Part shown: piece after piece, positions 25,293 through 35,000 of the stretch
Layout: the number at the start of each line of letters is the position of its first letter
Position numbering within the stretch: position 1 is the stretch's first letter
Assembly: GCA_905178155.1 (NCBI GenBank)
Contig: CAJINV010000001.1
Coordinates: forward strand, 10,259,432 to 10,323,431
DNA length: 64,000 bases
Direction: 5' to 3'
Source: Amoebophrya sp. A120
Lineage: Eukaryota > Sar > Dinophyceae > Syndiniales > Amoebophryaceae
The notes under the pieces: generated by a model
Databases searched by the model: none
Told to the model about the DNA's origin: nothing
Seen by the model: the letters and a program-made list of their open reading frames with translations, nothing else
Translations under genes and position numbers: made by a program

Positions 25293-27245
25293 GCAAGAAG
25301 CAGGTGCACAACATGCGACTCCTTGCGGAATCACCGAGATGAGACTAAAAGTAATCCCTTCCCATGAAGATCGTGTATGATAAACCGAATGTTCTTTCTT
25401 CTGTGCAGCTTTCGACTCAGTTGAGCACTTCTCTACTTCTGTCAGTTGTACTTTTATTTGTTTCTTTTTCATCATTTTCACATTCACTTCAACACTGTTT
25501 TCAACCATATGCTAGTATACTTTAACCTTTTTCATAGCGTACATAATCATAAAATGTTTTTTACGAATAGCTTCATCAAATTTTTCTATCAGAAGTATAA
25601 TTTTCAGAGGTCTCAAAACGCGAATGAGCAACCAGAAGTCAACATCAGCACACAGGTTTACAGCGCGCAAGATCTTCTTCACTACTTGAGGAGTGGTGCT
25701 TGAGACCGCATACACTGAATATGACGGTACCCCCGTCGTTTCTAGGTGTGTGTTGGAACAACTCCAGATGATGTCGCTCTCCCCTAAAACAAGAATACTC
25801 CGCTTGAAACGTCTAGTACAGTAGCATAACCCACGATGAGTAAGAATTACAGAACGAAACACACAGACAAGAACTCCCCGCCCATATCGTTTTCTTAACG
25901 TCGAAGAAGTAGAAACGTCAGAACTCTCATATCTTCTGTGCTCGGCTCGATGATTACTTCGCTTACAACTTTCACAACGAGCTTATGGGCTTTGTCATAA
26001 GAGTTGTCTTCCCAACTACATCTCTAGCGGACGAAGCTTCTCCTGCAATGTCATCTTGTCGAACACAAAAAATCCTATTCTACATGAAAAATACCACTGA
26101 AGTAGTTAGGACACAATCCGCCGCAGAACACAATCTCCTTCACATAACTACTACTAACTTGAGCACGGCCCCCTCCCGTGATATTTTGCTTCTTGGAATA
26201 TCCTTCCTTCTGATTTTGACCCGCATACATTAGCAAGCAGCACTCTCTAAACAACATTTCAAGAACTAAGATCTGTAACATCTCCAAAGCTCTGGAATTT
26301 GAACAAGTAGAGCTCATAGCAAACGACTACGACCACGATGCAGCACGACCAGCTCTTTACTTTCTGCAAACGAGTTATCTGTGACACTGTGTACACTTAT
26401 CAACCTCAATTAGAGAAGTTGCAGTTTCGACGATAATCTCATTTCTTAGCAAGGTAGAAGCCGGAGTTGTATCAAAGCAAGCGATTCTCATTTTCACCCG
26501 GGAATCCGTAGAAAAAGTAGAGGCGTCTTCGACTTTTCTGTAGTAGTTTCCGACACTAGGGCTCCCCCCCGCCAGCGCTTCACCTCCCACTAGGTTCTGC
26601 TACAGCGATTTCGAGAGAACGCACGACCTTGCCGAATCCTAGATTCGTCAGGATGATCAACTCACTTTTGGGCAACTAGTATGGCATTCTTCAAATCAAC
26701 AATCGGCACGCCTCTGGGCGATAGCACGAAAGAAAGCAACTACTTGTTGGATATTTGTTTGGCTTGTTGTGTTACCTTGTGGCCTTGTCTAGCCTGGTTC
26801 CTTTCTATAATATAAGAATAAATAAAAATATCGTAGTTCATCAGACTACCCAAAAGTGAAATCAATTGCGCTCCTCAAAACAAATAGAAGGTCATTGTTG
26901 GTAGCTCTTGTTGGATCAAACGCCTCCTAAAATGTCATCACCGAGCGATTACTGGATGTGAGGCAAAGTATTTGCAAGTCAAATTCACGCCCGGAGGGAA
27001 GCGAAGGAAGAAGATTAGATCTAGATCATTCGTGCCTCACCCTCAGGTTTGCATCTGCGTCCCACACATTCTCCGAAGATCTGTAGGAACAATCGACACA
27101 CAGCAAGATTAGCTGATCTTCGGATTCTAATTTTATTCCTGCGGGCGTGCGAGTGCGTCTTGACCTTGAGTGTACTTCAATATACAACTTCTATTGCACT
27201 TTTCCGTGATATTTTCTTCGTCCGCAGGCCAGGAGCAGGACCAAG
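25293..27245. other. Intergenic stretch, no gene seen
   Basis: About 1.9 kb, AT-rich. No coding exon can be supported. One copy of a 56-bp repeat lies at 26624. A CTTCGTCCGCAG acceptor-like site just before the ATG at 27246 could serve cis- or trans-splicing. Confidence 0.5.
26624..26679 (+). repeat. Dispersed 56-61 bp repeat, copy 1
   Basis: Begins CGACCTTGCCGAATCCTA and ends GGCAACTAG. The other copy is at 28967-29027. Each contains the small palindrome CGAATC-CTA-GATTCG. The two copies lie on either side of the first ThuA-like gene. Confidence 0.85.
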
Positions 27246-28874
27246 ATGGACGGACTCGCAGACATGTTGCGTTCGCAAGGTTTTGACCCAGGCTCTCTCC
27301 CTGAAGACGATTATGATGAGTTTGGAAACGACAGCTTTCGCGGCGACAAAACAGATGCTGCTACGTCACCGCCTGCCGCAAGCTCTTTTCTCCGGGGGTT
27401 GAAGAAGGATGGTTTAGCTCAGAGGATGTTTCAAGAAAAGAAGCTTCCCCGGGAAAGTTATGTAGAGATCCACGACCTGGTTGCCAAGGCTGAATTGAAT
27501 GGACTCGTGGGGCAGATTCGTGGGTTTGTCAAGGACAAAGAACGCTACGCGGTGGACGTGGACCCGAATAGTGCTGCAAACGTCGCGGTGTTAGAAGAAC
27601 ACAAGGCGACTGCTGGTGCGACATCAACGGCAACAGGCTCCTCCTCCAGCAGCAACGCATCTTCTGCCACGACAGCAGAGAGCACATCGGCGGCGGCGCC
27701 ACCTCTCAGTTTCTCTTCCACGTCCCGGTTTTTGCTTCAGCGGAAGAACCTGGTGCCGATCGAAATGGATCTGGAGCGTTGGACCAGAAAAAAGCTACGA
27801 AAACGTGACCACGTCGATGAGAGTAAAAACAAGAACGCTGCAACCTCTGGTCCCGGAGCTCCTCCGGGGGTTCATCAGGAAGATGATGACGAAAGCGAGA
27901 CGAGCGAATCAGAAGCGGACTCTGACGGATCCCTCTGCGCATCCAAAATTCCTACGCATGAGCGTCGGAAAGAACGCCGTCGCGCGCGGAACGTGAAGAA
28001 GTACCCCTTTATGGCGAATATGCAGGTTCACGGAGTTCCCAAGGACCACGAGGAGAACCCCGCGTACAAGTATCCAAAAACAGGTAGCCGGCCCGTCCTG
28101 GTCATTGCCGGCGTCGGGCACGTTGACAAGGACGATGGAAGCAACTTCACCCTGAATTCCATCCTGCATAAAGAGAGCGCCAAATGGAAGCAGTGGGGCT
28201 GCCGCTTTTTGTCGTTCAAGCAGGGGAACAGCCATGCCGCATCTGAAAAAATCCAAGAGGCCATTCAATCTGGGCAGTACGGAAGCATTTTGATTGGGGA
28301 TTTGTCGGCCAGCGGAGACTATGCGTCCCTGCAGAGGTTCGTGGACCATCTCGGGCCCGCGCTCGGGAGCTTTGTGCGCGAGTTGGGGGGTAGTGTTGCT
28401 TTCACGACCAGCACTGGAGATGTGATCATGAGCGAAGTGTTCCCGAAACTGTGGCCGGAGATCGGATGGAAGATGAGTGCGTACTACCGGGCGACGCACT
28501 GCGCGGTGCAGCGAAACCGCAACAACGTGGCGCGGATCTTCCCCGGCGCGGAGGACTGGAAATTCTCGGTCAAGGGCAATATGCTCGAGGACGTGCCGGA
28601 GAATGAGATGTATTTCGCAACGAGCCAAGAGATGAAGATGTTTCGGTACCTCAGTGACGACTACGACGCGGAGCGCGACCCGGACGAGCACCGGCGGAAT
28701 GCCATTGTCGCCGTGAAGCAGTTTCCGCTCGTCTCCGAGAAGAACAGGACCGGGTGTGGAGGGAAAGTGGCCTACTTCGGTGACATCAACGGCCAGGCGG
28801 AGACGGCTCACTTGGTCGTCAAGTTTCTCGAAACCCATGCGATCGCCACAGAGGAAATGGGCTACAGGATCTGA
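27246..28874 (+). CDS. ThuA-like (class I GATase-fold) domain protein, soluble paralogue
   Basis: Intronless, 542 aa. An N-terminal acidic part is followed by a small domain, YVEIHDLVAKAELNGLVGQI plus FVKDKERYAVDVDP, an SH3-like pattern common in alveolate proteins. A conserved FSSTSRFLLQRKNL block and an acidic/basic linker come next. The C-terminal half begins at SRPVLVIAGVGHVDKDDG and has ILIGDL, FVRELGGSVAFTTSTGD, YRATHCAVQRNR and GGKVAYFGDINGQAE. That order (strand, glycine turn, GG-x-V, and a late AIVAVKQF / G-K-V-x-Y-F-G-D) resembles ThuA-type domains. Catalytic residues cannot be assigned, so function is open. The next gene is a tandem paralogue. Confidence 0.75.
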   Translation: MDGLADMLRSQGFDPGSLPEDDYDEFGNDSFRGDKTDAATSPPAASSFLRGLKKDGLAQRMFQEKKLPRESYVEIHDLVAKAELNGLVGQIRGFVKDKERYAVDVDPNSAANVAVLEEHKATAGATSTATGSSSSSNASSATTAESTSAAAPPLSFSSTSRFLLQRKNLVPIEMDLERWTRKKLRKRDHVDESKNKNAATSGPGAPPGVHQEDDDESETSESEADSDGSLCASKIPTHERRKERRRARNVKKYPFMANMQVHGVPKDHEENPAYKYPKTGSRPVLVIAGVGHVDKDDGSNFTLNSILHKESAKWKQWGCRFLSFKQGNSHAASEKIQEAIQSGQYGSILIGDLSASGDYASLQRFVDHLGPALGSFVRELGGSVAFTTSTGDVIMSEVFPKLWPEIGWKMSAYYRATHCAVQRNRNNVARIFPGAEDWKFSVKGNMLEDVPENEMYFATSQEMKMFRYLSDDYDAERDPDEHRRNAIVAVKQFPLVSEKNRTGCGGKVAYFGDINGQAETAHLVVKFLETHAIATEEMGYRI

Positions 28875-29554
28875 TGAACATGGAGATGGATGTCGAGTTT
28901 CTTGCCGAGTGCTACCTACATATTTTGGAATAATTATCAAGAACTACTACTACTCGTCATTTTCGGCGACCTTGCCGAATCCTAGATTCGTCAGGATAGG
29001 ATGATCAACTCACTTTCGGGCGACTAGCAATACAGCACGAGAATAAAAAAAAACAAAAAAGGGGTTCAGAGCTGCAAGCTCGTGCTAGTACCACGCAGGA
29101 GACCGCTGAAATGGTGATCTTGTCCTGCTCTTAATTACGGGACTGTACTTCTGTTCCCAATTGCGAATGACGACGGTCTCAAGCAATAAGCTTAAGGTGC
29201 AAGCTTTTGAACGCGGTTGATCTTGTTGATGTATCCCGGATCCTTGATTACGATCTCTCTGGTGCTTGTGGATTTTCGGAGCATCAACTACATGAAGCAC
29301 AGGTAACGCTTTCGTGTGTTTGTTTCTTCCGACGTGCAGCAGTACAAGTACTGAAGATCAAGATCTTTAGCGACGTCGCGGACACGAAAGTGCCATCTTT
29401 TCACCTGCTCATCAAGTGCGGATGACTTCTAAAGGATCTTCTACAAGATCAACGCTACGAAGATCACAGTCGTATCTCTCTGCAGCGCGAAGCATGCATT
29501 TTTGCCAATGAATTTGAAATTTCAACTTGTATTCCTTCAACGTCAATATGCCAT
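28875..29554. other. Spacer between paralogues
   Basis: About 680 bp with the second copy of the dispersed repeat and no supported gene. Confidence 0.5.
28967..29027 (+). repeat. Dispersed 56-61 bp repeat, copy 2
   Basis: Same sequence as at 26624 with a 4-5 bp insertion (GATAGGATG against GATG) and a few substitutions. It marks the spacer downstream of the first paralogue just as copy 1 lies upstream of it. Confidence 0.85.
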
Positions 29555-31609
29555 ATGGATAAAACAGGTCTCATCAGATATTCCGGTCGGGCATTTTTAT
29601 TCTGGTTGTGGTTGTCGAGTCGTAGTGATGCATTCATTGCAATCGCAATGTGGACCTATGTTTTCTATTTTGTGGCTTCCATCTTCGTACTTTTCTCTCT
29701 TTACGTTTTGCGGCTAGTGATCAAGGGTTTTAGTCTTATCGAAGAACACTTGCGCGACCCAAAGAATTCAAGGTTTACAAGGCACCACGAGGGAAACCAT
29801 ACGCCACGCAGTTGGGTGTGTCTGCATGACCCGGAGTATGGTCCCTCCAACGTAGATGCACTAGAAAAGTATTTTCCCACTCTGACCGACTGGGCAGAAA
29901 AGAGAGCGAGAAAGCACAGAAACGATTATCATAAAAGGAAGAACAACTACTCCACAATGCCGGACGCTCACGAGAAAAATCGCCCCGGACAAGCGACGAT
30001 TCTCACCGATGAAGAAGGGATCGAGGATCTCATGCGTGGCGACTTTTCGAAGTATCTGCCGAAGACGCAGGCACTGATTGACCAAGTCCGGAAGGAACAT
30101 GGGGGGAATGTACCGGGAACGGAAATTACGAGGCAAGCCCAGCAAGCGCCGGAAAAAAGTTGCAGCAATTCCTTTGCAAAAAACCTTTTTGCGGGGATGG
30201 CAACAGCTAGCAAACTCACAAAAGATACCTACGTGGAGATTCACAATCTGACGGGCAGGCCGGAGCTGAATGGGCTGGTAGGCCAAATTCGCGGGTACGT
30301 CAAGGAGAAGGATCGATACGCGGTGGAAATCGATCCCACCAGCAGTGCCAACGGTGCCGTGCTCATGCAGCGCCGTGTGGCGCAGACGTACGCGATCGGA
30401 GCCGCGCTTGACGCTGGCACGTTGAAAACCCCTGCGGATGTCGCTCCGCTGGATGCTCCACCAATCTCTTTTTCTTCGACTTCCCGCTTTTCGCTGCAAC
30501 GCAAGAACCTGGCTGAGATTGACATACCGTTGGAGAAATGGACGAAAAAGGCTACGCGGAAGTGGAAAAAACAGGTGATGAAAAATTCGACCAGTAGAAA
30601 AATGCAGGGCAAAACGTACGACAAGCGCTTCTACTCCAATTATCTCGACCCGGATGATGATGAAAGTCAAAGTTCCGACCAAGAGGATGAGACCAGTGAA
30701 AGTGGCGACGCTTCCGACGGTTCGCTGGCGGAGGCGAAAGTGCGGGACTACCCCGCAGCGCGCCGCAGAAACGGATTTTACAACACGTGCGAGGGCGAGC
30801 CGGGCGTGCTAAAAACGAACCCTGCGTACAAGTACCCGAAGACCGGAACGCGGCCGGTGTTGGTGCTCGCCGGCTTCGGGCAGTGCGATGACGTGGACGG
30901 GAGCAACTTCATGGTGAACGTGATTCTGAGCCAATTCGAGGAAAAGTGGAAAGAGTGGGGGTGCCGGTTCCTGTCCTTCAAACATGGGAAAAGCGGAAAA
31001 GCGGCGAGGAAAATCGTCGACGCAATCGAGTCTGGGGAGTACAAAAGCATCGTCATCGGCGATTTGTCCAGCTATTACGATGATGTGTTTGACAAGTTCA
31101 ACGAGTGTCTGGGGCCTTCCCTGCGGACCTTCGTGCTGGAGTTTGGTGGCAGCGTCGCATTTGTGTCGCACACGGGCGACTCCATGTTGCGCGACGTTCT
31201 GCTGGAAATTTACCCGGAAATTGGGTGGAGAAAGAGCTGTTATTACCGTGCGACGCACTGCGCGGTGCAGCGGAATCGCGAGAATGTCAAGCGACTGTTC
31301 CCCGGGGCGGAGGACGACAAGTTCTCGGTCAAGGGCAACATGCTCGGCAACGTGCCGGACAACGAAATCTACTTTGCGACGAGTCAGGACTTGAAATTGT
31401 TTCGAGGTGATGACTACGACGCGAGTAAGGATAAGGATGCGAATCGGCAGCACGCTATCGTGGCGGTCAAGCAATTCCCGGTTGTCGCGGGAAACAATAA
31501 GACCGCATGCGGGGGTAAGGTCGCGTACTTTGGAGACATCAACGGGGAAGCGGACCAGGGCGACCTAGTGGTCAGGTTTTTGGACACGCAAGCAATTGCG
31601 ACTGTCTGA
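29555..31609 (+). CDS. ThuA-like domain protein, membrane-anchored paralogue
   Basis: Intronless, 684 aa. It aligns with the preceding gene from YVEIHNLTGRPELNGLVGQI onward, sharing ISFSSTSRFSLQRKNL, NPAYKYPKTGTRPVLVLAG, GCRFLSFKHGKS, FGGSVAFVSHTGD, YYRATHCAVQRNRENV and GGKVAYFGDINGEA. The extra 200 N-terminal residues contain a hydrophobic segment (IAIAMWTYVFYFVASIFVLF) and then a strongly basic region, so it is probably anchored in a membrane with the enzyme-like domain on the cytosolic side (orientation inferred). Divergence is moderate, so the duplication is not recent. As in its paralogue, no substrate can be named. Confidence 0.75.
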   Translation: MDKTGLIRYSGRAFLFWLWLSSRSDAFIAIAMWTYVFYFVASIFVLFSLYVLRLVIKGFSLIEEHLRDPKNSRFTRHHEGNHTPRSWVCLHDPEYGPSNVDALEKYFPTLTDWAEKRARKHRNDYHKRKNNYSTMPDAHEKNRPGQATILTDEEGIEDLMRGDFSKYLPKTQALIDQVRKEHGGNVPGTEITRQAQQAPEKSCSNSFAKNLFAGMATASKLTKDTYVEIHNLTGRPELNGLVGQIRGYVKEKDRYAVEIDPTSSANGAVLMQRRVAQTYAIGAALDAGTLKTPADVAPLDAPPISFSSTSRFSLQRKNLAEIDIPLEKWTKKATRKWKKQVMKNSTSRKMQGKTYDKRFYSNYLDPDDDESQSSDQEDETSESGDASDGSLAEAKVRDYPAARRRNGFYNTCEGEPGVLKTNPAYKYPKTGTRPVLVLAGFGQCDDVDGSNFMVNVILSQFEEKWKEWGCRFLSFKHGKSGKAARKIVDAIESGEYKSIVIGDLSSYYDDVFDKFNECLGPSLRTFVLEFGGSVAFVSHTGDSMLRDVLLEIYPEIGWRKSCYYRATHCAVQRNRENVKRLFPGAEDDKFSVKGNMLGNVPDNEIYFATSQDLKLFRGDDYDASKDKDANRQHAIVAVKQFPVVAGNNKTACGGKVAYFGDINGEADQGDLVVRFLDTQAIATV

Positions 31610-32043
31610 GGTGGTGGAGATGTGTGAGAAGGCGGACCAGATATGATATGAAACAGGGTCCCGCATCATGTCTATGATTACGGGGACGACGATGTAGTTC
31701 GAAGATGAAAAAGCCGTTGAATCTGTTTCAAGTCCTAGGTCTTCACCACCATAAATATGGCTCCTCATCGCATGTGCCTGCCCTCGTCTGTGCGTAGCGG
31801 CAAAGCAATCTACTACGACTATGTTCATGTTTTCATTGTTTTGCGTTTTCCGCAAAAACCTAAAGAATTGCACTAGACACAGGCCTGCGCTCATCTATAA
31901 TCAGGATCAGCATGATTATGATAGACATTGAAATGTCGGTCAGTCTGAGCGACTTGATGACAAGACGGCTGGTGACGCAGAGTGCGTAAGGCGTGAAGTC
32001 TGATCGCGTTAAGTCTGCGAATGCCTTCTGAAGAATAGAAAAT
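31610..32043. other. Short intergenic stretch
   Basis: 430 bp without coding signal; presumably a terminator and promoter region. Confidence 0.5.
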
Positions 32044-35000
32044 ATGGCGGCGCCAAACAGCTCTACTATGAGTCTGCCTGCGGGCCCAGGTCTGCAGCGT
32101 CTCAATTCTGACGAGTCATTGCTGTTTTCCTACTCGTCACGCCCCATTCCCTCCGACGAGCTCATGGCCGCGAAGCCAGAGTATTCCCGCATAGTGTCAC
32201 CAGCAGAGGCCCAACAAGAAGGAAGCCCGAAGCCGCCCCCGACGTTGGTGAGTGTGAAAGTCCTTATTGACGAGTGCAAGATTATCACCCAGCACCAGGG
32301 CGAGATGCTGCAGTTTAAGGCCGTCTTTTGCTTCCACTGGACGGATGAGAGATTCAAGAACTTCCCGCTCGACCAGCCGATGCCTTCCGACGTGTGGCGA
32401 CCTGAGATTATGATGCAGGGGGAGATTGCATATGAAGAAAGAAATGAAGGAGACGACCCTGCCGACCTTCCACGACAAGGACAGACGCGATGGCGTATTG
32501 CAACTGGAACTCGAGTCCGATTCCTGCACAGTAGATCTCTTCCGCGATGACCCGGAAGCGCTGAAGACGTTCCCGTTCGACAGCTTCCGCTTCGACTTCG
32601 GCGCGTGCCTCGCCGGAGAAAAGCGGTTGGAGAACCAGGACGACATCCGTGTGCGGTTCGACAAGCAACACGCTGGGTACACGGACGACAAAACCAGCAA
32701 CCCGGATGATTTCGTGTTTCGGCCGACGCCGCGGAGTGGGGAGTTCGTTGTGGAGAGGATCAGTTACGGCATGTCCCTCTGCGTTATCAGCACACTGAGC
32801 AAGTGGAAAACGGCTTTGCCTATCGGATTCTTGTTGCCCTGCGGACCACTTTGAGGACCGGCAGGAGCTCCTCCGGAGGGTGCTGTAGAAGCTCCTGCTC
32901 CTGCAGATGTAGTACTAGCAGCTCCCCCGGTATCCAGGAAAAAAACTGCGTAAGTGTAACTGTGTAGGAAGAGCAGCATCACAAATTCGCTTTGCATTAC
33001 AGGGAAAACCTGTCATGCGTAGCTAGTACGTGGAAACACGTATGATAGTAGCCGATGACGCAATTCCAGCATGACAAGTGTAGTTGTTTTGCATTTTCTG
33101 CATCACAGATTTACACTTACACAGTTTTTTCTTGCATACCCGGTGACGCTTAGAAACTGGTAGCCGAGCTTTGTGGAGAAGTCCCGCTCTACCTCGGTTA
33201 AAGCGTATCAACGTGAAAAATACCCCCACACCAGAACTTCTTGGCAGCATTTGTATTGCAACCCTTTCCAATAGAAACACAAATATTCCCCGTCTTACTG
33301 CATAAGTCGGCATCACAAATTTCCATGCTGAATAGCTCAAATTTGTGTTGCAAAGGAGGCCAACAGCAGCCGGATCTGTTTTCCAAGAGATACTTTGCGC
33401 ACCTAGATTCTGCATCAGAAAGGCTCGTAGTCCTTTCATGCAAGACAAAAAGCTTTCATTTGTAAACTGTGCATGAGAAACTTTTGCAACTTCCGGGGTG
33501 GGGGCATTTTTCATTGTAATAAGTCGTTCCAGTCGTCTTCGTTCGATACCTTGTCCACGTTGTGCTTCAATCGCAGCAGCTGTTCCTGGTAGCTTTTCTT
33601 CTCCAAAATCACCTTCACGGCGTGCGTCTGGCTCTGCCGGTTCTGCATCGCGTGCAGTCTGTCGGCCGGCGTGGTCCCGGTCGACATTACTGCGTGATTA
33701 AAATTGCTGTAGTTCACCGCCCGCCCACTGCTGCTCAAGCTTCCACTAGTTCCAGGATGAGCTTGGTCCCTGTTGCTCGTCCCGCCCAGTTTGGAGCTCG
33801 GCCCAGCTCCAGCCAAATGGTTGCCGCCCCCTGTCAAACCTGCTGTCAGTCTTGACCCACGCGAAAGGATGTTGTTGTTGGTGGGCCGTCGAGGACGTCG
33901 CACCAGCAGAGCCACCAACGACCATCGCTGCGCCCGACGTTTCGCTTGAGTTTCCCCCGCCCTCATTGGAAGTCGAGAAAGCGGGGTGACTATCATCGTC
34001 ATCATCCTCATCACTTGTGTTTAACGAATCGAGCAAATTCGCCCGTCGGTTCTTGAACGAAGAAGAAGCTTTGCTGGTATTACTTTTTGTTCCACCTCCC
34101 CGAGCACCATCAGATGAATAAAACCTAGAGGAAAAGGAAGAGTTTACTCCGCCACCTATCCTGAGTAAAAACGTCCCCACAGCAGAGCCAAGTTCGGAAA
34201 TCTGCTAGACAAATCCACTAGCTTTGGTTGATTCGCATGACAGGCTTGCCCTCGTAGTGTCATCCTGTACATGTTTAGCTTGTTCAGATCAGCAGCATCA
34301 CAGATCTGGCATATAATGCTGTTTCTAGCATCACAAAGCCCAAAACACGACTAGAGACTGCTTCTCATGGGTCTCGGCATGAGAAACATTTTCAGCATGC
34401 AGATTTGCATTACAACTCTGGGGAGTTGGGGACGTTTTTACACAGGATACCACCTCCGGCTCCGTGATTGCTGTTGTTCCCGCGCATCACCACGTCTTCC
34501 CTATCACGCCGCGGAGTGGGGAGTTCGTCGTGGAGAGGATCAGTTACGGTAAGAGAGGGAATCAGACTAATAGAATGGAATCAGACTAATAGAATCAGAC
34601 TAAATGTAGAATCAAACTAATGGAATCAGACTAGAGGTAGAATCAGAATAGTAGAATCAGGATAGAGGATAGAATCAAGATACTAGCGTCAGAATTATGC
34701 ATGGAGTCTGTGCCCATAGTCGAATGTGCTCGCCGCGCATTTCTTTCTCTCTCGTCTGCATTGCACCCGTTGTCCCCCTGCGCTTTGGCCAGTCGTTTTC
34801 TCATAACTTCATCGCTCGGCTTTGCATGTTCGCTGCCGCGCATTTATTTGGGTTGAGATGGCCACGAGACTTCATTTGCATGCTGTGTATGCCTTCGAGT
34901 CGAACCACATTCAGACACAAGGGCGCAGGGTTCTGTTGTAATTCTCATCATAGTATATCTTGGTTGTGCATAAGTTGTGACTGGCGATCCGTTGCGGCCA

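Noticed and set aside
27909-28940. Long (343-codon) minus-strand frame over the first ThuA-like gene
   Set aside because: Mirror of a GC-biased coding exon; the plus-strand frame has a paralogue with conserved protein sequence, which the minus frame does not.
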